Assembly (NCBI GenBank): GCA_016875225.1
Contig: VGRW01000003.1
Span: forward strand, 50,555-114,554
Direction of reading: 5' to 3'
Length of the DNA stretch: 64,000 nt
From: Deltaproteobacteria bacterium
GTDB lineage: Bacteria > Myxococcota_A > UBA9160 > SZUA-336
The translations under genes were made by a program, and so were the position numbers. The notes under the pieces were generated by a model that saw only the letters and a program-made list of their open reading frames with translations, had not been told where the DNA came from and ran no database searches. This document shows, piece after piece, positions 50,641-60,615 of the stretch; position 1 is the first letter of the stretch, and each line of letters starts with the position of its first letter.

Positions 50641-50725
50641 TGAGACCCTCCGTTACGCCCGACGTGAAAATCGAGTTCCGATCGGCGGGGCGAAAACACG
50701 ACTTGAGGCTTCGCGACCCTCACCT

Positions 50726-50758
50726 AGGCGTCAGCCGCGCGCAGCGCGCGGGACGCCT
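50726..50758 (-). terminator. Strong hairpin after the Ig-like lipoprotein gene
   Basis: An outer 7-bp stem (AGGCGTC/GACGCCT) and an inner 7-bp stem (CCGCGCG/CGCGCGG, loop CAG) are separated by a 2-nt bulge, starting at the stop codon. No T-run follows, so it is a possible terminator or mRNA-protecting structure between this gene and the XRE-pilM operon. Confidence 0.5.
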
Positions 50759-51831
50759 CAGAACTCGTCGCCAGCGTCCTCCCCGACTCGATCCTCTTCG
50801 GTGTAATCGCCGTCACGTTCTTCCACAGGAGGCGCGGCCGTCGCGCGCGAGGGCGTGGCAGGCGCGGCCGCGCTGGCCGGCAGCTCGCTCCAGTCGACGG
50901 CGAGCGAGTAACTCTGGGTCGTCTTCCCGCCGTACGGATCGGACACGCGAAGCTCGATCGGGTACACGCCCTTGGCGCTGCCGGGCACCTGCCAGCTGAC
51001 GCGGCCGCTCACGATGTCGACCGCCATTCCCGGCGGGCCCTCGACCAGCTCGTACTTCAGCGGGCGGTCGCCGTCCGGATCGCGCGCCGCCACCTCGTAG
51101 TCGTAGCGGCTCGAGCCGGACAGCGTGTAGTTCGGCTGCGTGGTGATCTCGGGCGGCGCGTTTCCGATCGTGAGGGGAGCCGACGCGATCCAGTCGCTCT
51201 CGGCAGTTCCATCGCTGCCGCGGACCTGCAGCACGACGACCTCGCCGCGGTGGCCCGCGCCGGGCTCGAGCCGCGGGCCCTCGCTGTCGCCGATCGGCTG
51301 GCCGTTGCGCAGCCAGCGGTAGCTGAGCTCGACCGGATCTCCGTCCTCGTCCCGAGCGTCAACCTCGGCCTGCAGCAGGTCGAGCGCGGTCGCCCGCATC
51401 GGCGTGATCGCGACACGCCGGATCGACGGCGGAGAGTTCGCGACGATGATCGCCCCGGTCTGGTGGGTCACCTCGGACCGTCCATCCGACGCGTAGACGA
51501 TCGCGTAGACCCGGTCGCCGCGCGCGAAGCTCCCCGCGGGAACGTCCGCCCCGTCCAGGTCGGCGACCCGCTCGGAGTTCCGATACCACTCGATCTCGAG
51601 CTTCACCCGGTCGCGGTCCGGGTCGCTCGCTACGATCGCGAGCGACATCGGCTCGCTCGCCCAGGCGCCCTCGGGCTCGATCTCGGCGGAGATGATCTCT
51701 GGCGGCGAGTTCTCCGCCCCGCGCGCGGGCGCTGCGCGCCCCGTCACCGCTCCGCTGGTGCTGGCGTGATCGCTGTCGTCGCCACACGCTACACAGAGAA
51801 GCGTGATCGCCGTCGCGAGGATCCGCTTCAT
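50758..51831 (-). CDS. Lipoprotein with Ig/cadherin-like repeats
   Basis: A 357-residue lipoprotein (MKRILATAITLLCVAC signal). The mature part has three bacterial Ig-like/cadherin-like repeats, each starting like NSPPEIISAEIEPEG, NSPPSIRRVAITP or NAPPEITTQPNYTL, with Asp-rich calcium-type loops (ASDPDRDRV, RDEDGDPV, ARDPDGDRP). The C-terminus is Ala/Pro-rich and then acidic. It lies between pilR2 and the XRE-pilM operon; a surface role linked to pili is inferred from position only. ATG 51831 follows a G-run; ATG 51843 is an alternative. Confidence 0.83.
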   Translation of the reverse strand: MKRILATAITLLCVACGDDSDHASTSGAVTGRAAPARGAENSPPEIISAEIEPEGAWASEPMSLAIVASDPDRDRVKLEIEWYRNSERVADLDGADVPAGSFARGDRVYAIVYASDGRSEVTHQTGAIIVANSPPSIRRVAITPMRATALDLLQAEVDARDEDGDPVELSYRWLRNGQPIGDSEGPRLEPGAGHRGEVVVLQVRGSDGTAESDWIASAPLTIGNAPPEITTQPNYTLSGSSRYDYEVAARDPDGDRPLKYELVEGPPGMAVDIVSGRVSWQVPGSAKGVYPIELRVSDPYGGKTTQSYSLAVDWSELPASAAAPATPSRATAAPPVEERDGDYTEEDRVGEDAGDEF

Positions 51832-51869
51832 GCCGCCCCCCATCGGAAGTCCGAATGCTCCCGCTTGGA

Positions 51870-53288
<1,419 letters not shown>

Positions 53289-54785
53289 CTCCGGCTGGCG
53301 TATCGGCCGCGGGCAGCACCAGTCTGAAGCAAGTCCGCCCCGACTGACTCGTGACTTCGAGCCTTCCCCCGAGCAGCTCCGCGATCCGGTGCGCGTTCCA
53401 GAGCCCCAGTCCGGTCCCCTCGTCGGGCCCCTTGGTGGTGAAGAACGGATCGAAGATCCGCGGCAGGTCCTCGGGATCGATTCCGGGCCCGTCGTCGACC
53501 ACCTCGAAGGCGACGCCATCGGGAGCGCGAAGCTCGAGATAGCTGGCGAGCTCCGCGTCGCCGCTTCGCCGGGACGGTCGCGACGGTGCGTGGCCGGAAC
53601 GAGCCGCGAGCTCGATCCGGCGCCCGCCGCCGGCGCGCAGCGCGTGGGCCGCGTTCTCGATCAGATTCACGAACACCTGCTCGATGCGGCGCCAGTCGAC
53701 CTCGACCTCGGGCAGGCCCGGCTCCACCTGCACATCGAGCTCGAGGCCCGCGAGCAGCGGCTGGGGTCGCATCCTGCTGGCGACCCGCTCGACGAGTGCG
53801 CCCGGCTCGACCCGCTCCAGCAGCAGCGCTTCCGGACGCGACAGATCCAGCATCTCGCGCACGAGCGCGCGAACGCGCAGCGCCTCGTCGGCGATCAGCT
53901 CCGCCAGCTCCCGAGTGCGCGGCGACGCGGTCTTCTCGCGCCGACACACCTCGGCGTAGCCGAGGATCGCCGCGACCGGGTTGCCCACCTCGTGCGCCAC
54001 ACCCGCCGCGAGCTGGCCCAGGCTCGCCAGGCGCCGGCTCCGCGAGAGCGACTCCTGCGCCCGAAGCAGCGCCTCGCGTTCGAGCTCCAGCGACTCCGCC
54101 ATCTGGTTGAAGCCGCGCGCCAGCTCCTCGAGCTCCGCGGGCCCGTGCTCGGCGATTCGCGCGCGCAGGTCGCCCTCGGCGATCCGCCGCGTTCCCGCGG
54201 CGAGCAAGGCGAGCGGCGACACCACGCGGCGGCGGAGCAGCCAGGCGCCGAAGCCGACGAATCCGATCGTCGCGATGAACAGCAGCCAGGCCGCCGACCC
54301 GATCACCGGCGCGAGCCTTCGCCAGATCTCGTCTCCGCTCGCGCGTCCGACCAGGAAACCCGTCTCGCCCGCCGGCGAGCGCAGGCGGCGCACGAGCGTC
54401 AGGTCCCCGCCGACCAGGCTGCCGAGCTCGACGGCTTCTCCGTCTTCGCGCGCGAGCTCGAGCAAGAGCTCGAGGCGCTCGTCCGCGCGCGCGCCCGGCA
54501 CGGCGAATCCGGGTTCACGGCCCCGCTCGTCGAGCACGCGGAACTCCCCGCCCGAGAGTCGCGGCCCGCTCGCACGCACGGTCGCCGCCAGGTCGCCCAG
54601 GCGCCGCGCGCCGCCGTCGAGCGATCGCTCCAGATGGCGCGCGCCCATTCGCAGCCGCTCCAGCGCGTCGTCGCGAAGCGCGCGGAGCGAGAGTCCCGTC
54701 ATCACGACCGCGACGATCGCGAGCCCCGCGAACATCATCACGAACAAGTTCGCGACGATCTCGAGCTGAACGCCGCCCCGCAGGG

Positions 54786-55574
54786 TCAGCCGACGTCGAC
54801 CAGCCGCGCCCATAGCCTCGGCTCGAACAAGAACACCAACCCCGCGATCGCCAGCCCCGGCCCGAAGGGAATCCGCGTATCCATCCCCTTCTTCTCGATC
54901 AACAGCTTCGGAATCCCGTACGCAAGCCCGATCACCGACCCCAAGAAGATGATCCCGATCGCCGCAGACGTCCCCAGCAGACTCGCGAGCATCGCGACGA
55001 GCTTCACGTCGCCGAAGCCCAGCCCCTGCTTTCCCCGCAGGCGCGGGTAGACCTCGGCGATCAGCCAGAACGCGCCGCCCGCGATCAGAACCCCGAGCGT
55101 CGCGTCCTTGAAGCCGACGCCGAGCGAGGGCGCCGCGATCGAGATCAGAAGTCCCGCCGCGAGCCCGGGAAGCGTGATCCAGTTCGGGATGATGTAGTGA
55201 TCGATGTCGATGAAGATCACCGCGATCAGCGCCGACGCGATCGCCCACTCGATCAACAGCCTTCCCGACGGCCCGTGCGCGGCGAGCAGCGCGGCGAAGA
55301 GCGCGCCGGTCAGCGCCTCGACGAGCGGATAGCGGATCGAGATCGCGACCCCGCAGGCGCGGCAGCGCCCGCGCAGGAACAGGTACGAGAGGATCGGCAC
55401 GTTGGCGAACGCGGGGATCGCCGTGCGACAGCCCGGACAGCGCGAGCCGGGCCAGAGCAGCGATTCGCCGCGCGGCAGCCGCCAGATCACGACGTTCAGG
55501 AAGCTTCCGATGCAGGCGCCGAGTGCGAACGCGACGGCCACGAGCAGCGGGAACGGAGCGTCGAGCTCGTCCAT
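54786..55574 (-). CDS. pilD: Prepilin peptidase/methylase PilD
   Basis: A 262-residue polytopic aspartic protease that cleaves and N-methylates prepilins. The zinc-binding cysteine pairs CPGC and CRAC lie in the cytosolic loop, the catalytic aspartates in FIDIDHYIIPN and GFGDVKL, and SFLNVVIWRLPRGES is the usual start. It processes PilA and the minor pilins. Located between pilI and pilS2. Confidence 0.95.
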   Translation of the reverse strand: MDELDAPFPLLVAVAFALGACIGSFLNVVIWRLPRGESLLWPGSRCPGCRTAIPAFANVPILSYLFLRGRCRACGVAISIRYPLVEALTGALFAALLAAHGPSGRLLIEWAIASALIAVIFIDIDHYIIPNWITLPGLAAGLLISIAAPSLGVGFKDATLGVLIAGGAFWLIAEVYPRLRGKQGLGFGDVKLVAMLASLLGTSAAIGIIFLGSVIGLAYGIPKLLIEKKGMDTRIPFGPGLAIAGLVFLFEPRLWARLVDVG

Positions 55575-55594
55575 CGCCAGGACGTTAGCGCGGG

Positions 55595-56371
55595 CTAACG
55601 GAAGTCGCGCCGCTGGAACAGCAGCACCGCGCCCGACATGAGCACGAACGAGTAGAGCCAGGCGTAGAGCGCCGCACCCGCCACGCGCGCGAGCTCGATC
55701 GGGCGCCCCGCGCTCGCGTCCGCCTTGATGTCCAGGCGGTCCAGGTTCGGCAGCGTCCAGTAGAGCGCCTCGAGCAGCTCCTTCAGGCCCGGCAGATCGG
55801 ACTTCGAGCCGAAGGCACGCAGATCCGCGAGCAGGTGCCCGATGATCCAGACTGCGATCGTGAACATGCCCGATAGGTACGGCGTGGTGAAGCTCGAGAA
55901 GAACATCGCGATCGCGGTCACCAGCGCCAGCTCGCAGTAGATCAGCACGATGCTCCAGACCAGGCCCATCTCGAAGATCGCGCCGGTCCAGACCAGCACG
56001 CACAGAAAGCACGCGCTCATGATCCCGACCTCGACCGCGAGCAGGGTGAGGAGCCCTGCGTACTTGCCGAGCAGGAACTCCCAGCGGCGCACGGGCTTGG
56101 CGAGCATGGTGTAGACGGTCTTCGTCGAGAGCTCCTTGTGTACCAGGTTGATGCCGACGAAGATCGCGATCAGCACGCCGAAGAACGCGATCGAGGAGAG
56201 CCCGACGTCGCGGTAGATCCGGTCGTCCTTTCCGATCTGGATCTGCGCGAGCAGGATGGAGCTCGCGATCATCAAGCCTGCGAAGAGCAGCAGGTTGTAG
56301 AGCAGCTTGTCGCGCACCGCCTCGCGGTAGGTGTTCGACGCCAGCACCCAGATCCGCCAGAGCGAGCTCAT
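55595..56371 (-). CDS. pilI: ABC transporter permease PilI-like
   Basis: A 258-residue ABC-2 permease with about six membrane helices (YNLLLFAGLMIASSILLAQI, AFFGVLIAIFVGINLVHKEL) and the typical cytoplasmic VYTMLAKPVRRWEFLLGK. It is coupled to the ATPase gene by an ATGA overlap. In Myxococcus pilG-pilH-pilI, an ABC transporter needed for pilus formation, sits at the same place; the transported substrate is unknown. Confidence 0.88.
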   Translation of the reverse strand: MSSLWRIWVLASNTYREAVRDKLLYNLLLFAGLMIASSILLAQIQIGKDDRIYRDVGLSSIAFFGVLIAIFVGINLVHKELSTKTVYTMLAKPVRRWEFLLGKYAGLLTLLAVEVGIMSACFLCVLVWTGAIFEMGLVWSIVLIYCELALVTAIAMFFSSFTTPYLSGMFTIAVWIIGHLLADLRAFGSKSDLPGLKELLEALYWTLPNLDRLDIKADASAGRPIELARVAGAALYAWLYSFVLMSGAVLLFQRRDFR

Positions 56372-57294
56372 CGCGACGCCTCCTGGCGCAGGCCTTCCAT
56401 CAGCAGATCCTCCAGGCTGCGCCGCTTGGGCACCAGGCTGCGCACGCGGCCGCCGCAGGCGCGCACACGGTCGAGAGCCTTCTCCGCCGCGGACTCGTCG
56501 CCGAACTCGAACAGGAAGCGGCCTCCCTGCACGACCGCGCGCTGCGCACAGCTTTCGAGCTCCGCGTGCAGCTCCTCGCCGATCGCCTCGACCACGAGCT
56601 CGGCTCCGACCATCTCCTGGCCGAGCAGCTGGTCGAGGTAGCCCTGGGTCACGATCCGGCCGTTCAGGATGATCGCGACCTGATCGCAGATCACCTCGGC
56701 GTCCTCGAGGATGTGCGACGAGAAGAAGACGGTCTTGCCCTCGTCGCGAAGCGACAGGATCAGGTCGCGCACGTCCTTGCGGCCGATCGGATCGAGGCCC
56801 GACATCGGCTCGTCCAGGATCACCAGATCGGGGTCGTTGATCAGCGTCTGCGCGAGCCCCGCGCGCTGCCGCATTCCCTTCGAGTAGCGGCGGATCTGGC
56901 GGTCTTCCGCGCCGGCGAGGCCGACGCGCGCGAGCAGCTTCGGAATCCGCTCGCGCCGCGTCGCCTTCGGGATTCCGAGCAGCGCTCCGTGGAAGTCGAG
57001 GAACTCGCGGCCGGTCAGGTAGTCGTGGAAGAACGTGCCCTCGGGCAGGAAGCCCAGCCGCGCGCGGCTCATCGGGTCCGACACCGGCAGACCGTGCAGC
57101 CACGCATGTCCGGCGCTCGGCAGCATGAGCCCGGTCAGGATCTTGATCGTGGTGGTCTTTCCCGAGCCGTTGGGCCCGATGAAGCCGAAGATCTCTCCCG
57201 CCTTCACCTCGAGGTCGATGCCGCGCACGGCCTCGACCGCGCGCATCCAGAAGCCGGTGCGGTAGACCTTCCGCAGTGCGCTGGTTCGGATCAC
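56368..57294 (-). CDS. pilH: ABC transporter ATP-binding protein PilH-like
   Basis: A 308-residue ATPase: Walker [11 protein letters not shown], signature [13 protein letters not shown], Walker [14 protein letters not shown] and H-loop SSHILEDAE. The C-terminal 90 residues form a regulatory domain typical of ABC-2 exporters. The GTG start overlaps the pilG stop (GTGA). With the adjacent permease it forms the PilHI transporter. Confidence 0.92.
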   Translation of the reverse strand: MIRTSALRKVYRTGFWMRAVEAVRGIDLEVKAGEIFGFIGPNGSGKTTTIKILTGLMLPSAGHAWLHGLPVSDPMSRARLGFLPEGTFFHDYLTGREFLDFHGALLGIPKATRRERIPKLLARVGLAGAEDRQIRRYSKGMRQRAGLAQTLINDPDLVILDEPMSGLDPIGRKDVRDLILSLRDEGKTVFFSSHILEDAEVICDQVAIILNGRIVTQGYLDQLLGQEMVGAELVVEAIGEELHAELESCAQRAVVQGGRFLFEFGDESAAEKALDRVRACGGRVRSLVPKRRSLEDLLMEGLRQEASR

Positions 57295-58175
57295 GACGAA
57301 CTTCCCTCCCTGGGCATGTTCAGCTTCATGACCTCGTAGTCGAGGTCCGTCTTCGCGCGGCCGTCCGACAGCGAGTAGCTGCCACCGTCGGGATCCCGAG
57401 GAGCGGCGTCGAGCACTCCGGACGCCACCAGCTCCGCGATCGAGACCGGTTCGCGGGAATTCGCGGCGCGGAAGCGCTCGATCGCGGCATCGATTCGTGC
57501 CAGGTCGCGATTGATCCAGATGTCCCGGTAGCGCTTCTGGAGCTGCTCGCGGATCTCGGGAGTCTCCTCGTTCGCGAGCCGCGCGGCGATGAACTGCATC
57601 GCGGTCGAGGGATCGCCCGCGTGCGAATAGAGCCGGCTGATCAGGAACTGCAGGTACTGCGGGCCGCCGAGCGCGAAGGCGCGCTCCAGGTGCTTCGCGC
57701 CGAGCGCGTGCTCGGACTTCTCCATGAAGTACTGGAAGCCGAGCAGGAAGTGGATTCGCCAGTAGCTGCTGATCGCCGCACCCTTCTCGAGCAGGCGGAT
57801 CGCCGCGTCCGGATCCTTGCGCAGGCCGCCGAGCACCGAGGCCATCACCACGTAGGCCGAGTCGAACTGCGGATCGATGTCCGTGACCAGATTCGCCAGG
57901 CGCTCCGCGGAGGGCCAGTTGGCGGCCGTGGCGTTCTCGTCGCCGACGTAATAGACGGTGCGGATCCAGAACAGGTCGGCGACCGCGCGCTCGAAGCCGA
58001 GCGAGGCGACGCGCAGGACGTTTCCGTCGGGAAGCACGCCGACCTCGCCGTCGGGCGCGACCTGGCCGAAGCGGCTCTCGAGGCGCAGGTTCGCATCGTG
58101 GGCCGCGTAGCCGGCGAGGATCGCGATGGGCAGGAGCAGGAGCTCGAGCGGAATGCGGGCGAGTCGCGCGACCAT
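57291..58175 (-). CDS. pilG: PilG-like TPR protein of the pilus ABC transporter
   Basis: A 294-residue protein with an N-terminal membrane anchor (LARIPLELLLLPIAILAGYA) and TPR-like helices (FLLGFQYFMEKSEHALGA, HLERAFALGGPQYLQ), ending in a small beta-rich part (DPDGGSYSLSDGRA). It is the first gene after the pilA terminator and the first of pilG-H-I; synteny is the main basis for the name. ATG 58175 is used; a GTG three bases earlier is possible. Confidence 0.82.
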   Translation of the reverse strand: MVARLARIPLELLLLPIAILAGYAAHDANLRLESRFGQVAPDGEVGVLPDGNVLRVASLGFERAVADLFWIRTVYYVGDENATAANWPSAERLANLVTDIDPQFDSAYVVMASVLGGLRKDPDAAIRLLEKGAAISSYWRIHFLLGFQYFMEKSEHALGAKHLERAFALGGPQYLQFLISRLYSHAGDPSTAMQFIAARLANEETPEIREQLQKRYRDIWINRDLARIDAAIERFRAANSREPVSIAELVASGVLDAAPRDPDGGSYSLSDGRAKTDLDYEVMKLNMPREGSSS

Positions 58176-58213
58176 CACGCATGCAATCGGAGCCGCCCGC
58201 GAGCGTCTTAAAT

Positions 58214-58257
58214 GAAAAGGGGCCCGGCGGGAGGGCGAACGCCGTCCCGCCGGGCCC
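58214..58257 (-). terminator. Intrinsic terminator of pilA
   Basis: Read on the minus strand, a perfect 13-bp GC-rich stem (GGGCCCGGCGGGA pairing with TCCCGCCGGGCCC, 12-nt loop) is followed by CTTTTCATTT. It lies 17 bp after the pilA stop. This should give a discrete, stable pilA transcript and limit read-through into pilG. Confidence 0.88.
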
Positions 58258-58274
58258 GATCGAAGCAGGGCGAA

Positions 58275-58922
58275 TTAGAACGTGTTGCGGCCCATGTCGA
58301 TCTCTTCGCAAGGCGCGACCTGCGCCAGCACCGAGACCACCGCACCGGTCGCGTCGACCGCCACCGGGCCCAGGGTGCCGCAAGCGGCCGTCGTGAAGCT
58401 GCCCGGCGCCGGCGCGAGGCCGGTGATGTCGGGCTGGTTCAGGCCCCAGCTGTTCAGGTTCGTGTCGCCGTCGATGTCGGCCACCGCCCCGACCACGAAC
58501 TGGTTCGACGAAGCCGGCGAGGCCACCACCGCCGAGGCGATCTGGGTCTCGAGCTGGTACGTGTAGTACACGTCACCCTCGGGCTCCCAGCCGATCCAGC
58601 AGAAGCCCGGGTCGCCCGCCGTGAACGCCGACAGCGGCGCGGGGCAGCCGGCCGCGTTGAACGGGACCTTCAGCTGGCCACCCATGGCCGCCGGGGTCTC
58701 CGGGAAGTCCAGGTAGCTGCCGGCATCGGCGAAGTACGACTCCTCGGCCGTGCGGATGCCCGCCAGGTTCACCTTGCTCTCGCCGGCCTTCGCGCGAAGC
58801 TGGAACTTGATGAAGTTCGGGATCGCGATCGCGGCCAGGATGCCGATGATCGCCACGACGATCATCAGCTCGATCAGCGTGAAACCCTCACGCTTCTTCA
58901 TGTTGCGAATCACAGAGTGCAT
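58275..58922 (-). CDS. pilA: Major type IV pilin PilA
   Basis: A 215-residue prepilin with a 13-residue basic leader (MHSVIRNMKKREG) cleaved before Phe14, then FTLIELMIVVAIIGILAAIA with Glu at mature position 5. The globular head contains four cysteines and the calcium-type loop VADIDGDTNLNSW. AAGGAG lies upstream of ATG 58922. It has a sigma-54-type promoter, upstream inverted repeats and its own terminator, so it is probably the PilS/PilR-controlled gene. Confidence 0.95.
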   Translation of the reverse strand: MHSVIRNMKKREGFTLIELMIVVAIIGILAAIAIPNFIKFQLRAKAGESKVNLAGIRTAEESYFADAGSYLDFPETPAAMGGQLKVPFNAAGCPAPLSAFTAGDPGFCWIGWEPEGDVYYTYQLETQIASAVVASPASSNQFVVGAVADIDGDTNLNSWGLNQPDITGLAPAPGSFTTAACGTLGPVAVDATGAVVSVLAQVAPCEEIDMGRNTF

Positions 58923-59009
58923 GCTTTCTCCTTGGCTTTGTACTCGAACTCGAAATCGGAGCCCGGCTCCTGGGCTCCACTGCCCGAACGCCGGGCTGAC
59001 CGGGGCAGG

Positions 59010-59025
59010 AGCAAGGGCCGTGCCC
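59010..59025 (-). promoter_or_regulatory. Sigma-54 promoter of pilA
   Basis: Read on the minus strand, GGGCACGGCCCTTGCT matches the -24/-12 consensus TGGCAC-N5-TTGCW except for the first base. Transcription would start near 58998, about 75 nt before the pilA ATG. Confidence 0.8.
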
Positions 59026-59128
59026 GGGCCGACCTGCACTCTCGAGCGCGCGCAGCTGCGCGGGCGATCGATGCGGAGTCGCTGGCATCGCCGCACCCGG
59101 GCCGCGTCGATCCCGGAAAGTGTCGCCC

Positions 59129-59176
59129 GTCACCGGGTGACGTTTTGCGAGGGCCCTGGTGACGAGGAACGTCACC
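59129..59176 (-). promoter_or_regulatory. Inverted repeats, likely PilR enhancer sites for pilA
   Basis: Two inverted repeats share the half-site GGTGAC: GTCACC-G-GGTGAC (59129-59141) and GGTGACG-AGGAA-CGTCACC (59158-59176). They lie about 105-150 bp upstream of the sigma-54 promoter, a normal distance for an NtrC-type activator, and directly after the pilR stop codon. Confidence 0.65.
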
Positions 59177-59186
59177 GAAGGCCGCG

Positions 59187-60566
59187 TCACTGCGGCTCGG
59201 GATCTTCCATCTGGAGCTTCTCGAGCCGGTAGCGCAGCGAGCGGAAGGTGACGCCGAGCAGCGACGCCGCGCGCTTCTTCACGCCGCCGCAGCGCTGCAG
59301 CGCCTCCTGGATCAGAGAGGTCTCGTAGGCGGCCAGCAACGCGTCGAGCGAGACGCCCGCCTCCGGAATGCGCTTGTCGGGCCCCTGCGCGGCGACCGGG
59401 CGCCGTACGCTCTCGGGCAGACACTCGAGCGTGATTCGCGAGGTTCTCGCAAGAGTCACCGCGCGCTCGACGATGTTCTCGAGCTCGCGCACGTTTCCGG
59501 GAAACGCGTAGGCCTCGAGCGCGGGCAGGACCTCCGGCTCGAGCTCGCGTACGTCCTTGCCGAGCTCGGCTGAGAACTTCTCCATGAAGTGGTGGATCAG
59601 CTGCGGCAGGTCCTCGATGCGCTCGCGGAGCGGCGGCAGCGAGATCTCGATCACGTTCAGGCGGTAGAAGAGATCCTCGCGAAAGCGCCCCTCGCGGACC
59701 TCCTGCTCGAGGCGCCGATTCGTCGAGCAGACGATGCGCACGTCCACGTGCACCTCGCTCGTGCCGCCGACTCGCTGGAAGGCGCGCTGCTGGATCGCGC
59801 GCAGCACCTTCACCTGGAGCGAGAGGTCCATGTCGCCGATCTCGTCGAGGAAGATCGTGCCGCCGTTTGCGACCTCGAAGAGCCCCGGCTTGTTCGCGGA
59901 GGCGCCGGTGAACGACCCCTTCACGTGGCCGAATAGCTCGCTCTCGAGCAGGTTCTCGGGAATCGCGCCACAGTTCACCGCGACGAAGGCGGCGTCGCGC
60001 CGCTCCGACAGGTTGTGGATCGCGCGCGCGATCAGCTCCTTGCCGGTGCCGCTCTCTCCGGTGATCAGGATGTTCGCGCGGGTCGGCGCGATCTGGCGCA
60101 CCAGCCCGAAGATCTCCTGCATTCGCGCCGTCTTTCCGACGATCGTCGGGATCGCGCTCTGATCGCGGAGCTGCAGCCGCAGGCGCTGGTTCTCGTGCGC
60201 GAGCTCGCGCTTCTCGAGCGCCTTGTCGACCACCAGCCGGATCTCGTCCACCGAGCAAGGCTTGGTCAGGTAGTCGTAGGCCCCGTGCTTCATCGCCTCG
60301 ACCGCGGACTCGGTGGTGCCGTGCGCGGTGATCAGGATGACGGTCGTCTCGGGGGAGAGCTCGCGCACCCGGTCGAGAAGCTCGAGGCCCGACATGCCGG
60401 GCATGCGGACGTCGCTGATCACGAGATCCCAGTCGTCGCTTTCCAGCGCGACCAGCGCCTGGTCCGCCGATCCGCACGTGGTCGTCTCGTGACCGTCGCG
60501 CTGCAGCAGGATCCCCAGGAACTCCTGCATGCTCGTCTCGTCGTCCACTACCAGGATCCGCGCCAC
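59187..60566 (-). CDS. pilR: Sigma-54-dependent response regulator PilR
   Basis: A 459-residue NtrC-family activator of pilA. Receiver Asp52 (VISDVRMPGMSG), Walker A GESGTGKE (170-177), the sigma-54 loop as GSFTGA (217-222, a variant common in PilR), arginine-rich FREDLFYRLN and a C-terminal Fis-type HTH (KKRAASLLGVTFRSLRYRL). GTG 60566 gives the exact receiver start. It follows pilS by 49 bp and reads toward pilA. Confidence 0.95.
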   Translation of the reverse strand: MARILVVDDETSMQEFLGILLQRDGHETTTCGSADQALVALESDDWDLVISDVRMPGMSGLELLDRVRELSPETTVILITAHGTTESAVEAMKHGAYDYLTKPCSVDEIRLVVDKALEKRELAHENQRLRLQLRDQSAIPTIVGKTARMQEIFGLVRQIAPTRANILITGESGTGKELIARAIHNLSERRDAAFVAVNCGAIPENLLESELFGHVKGSFTGASANKPGLFEVANGGTIFLDEIGDMDLSLQVKVLRAIQQRAFQRVGGTSEVHVDVRIVCSTNRRLEQEVREGRFREDLFYRLNVIEISLPPLRERIEDLPQLIHHFMEKFSAELGKDVRELEPEVLPALEAYAFPGNVRELENIVERAVTLARTSRITLECLPESVRRPVAAQGPDKRIPEAGVSLDALLAAYETSLIQEALQRCGGVKKRAASLLGVTFRSLRYRLEKLQMEDPEPQ

Positions 60567-60615
60567 ACACCCACTCCTCGAAGCCGGATCGGAACCGCTC
60601 GTCGCGCGCTTGAGA

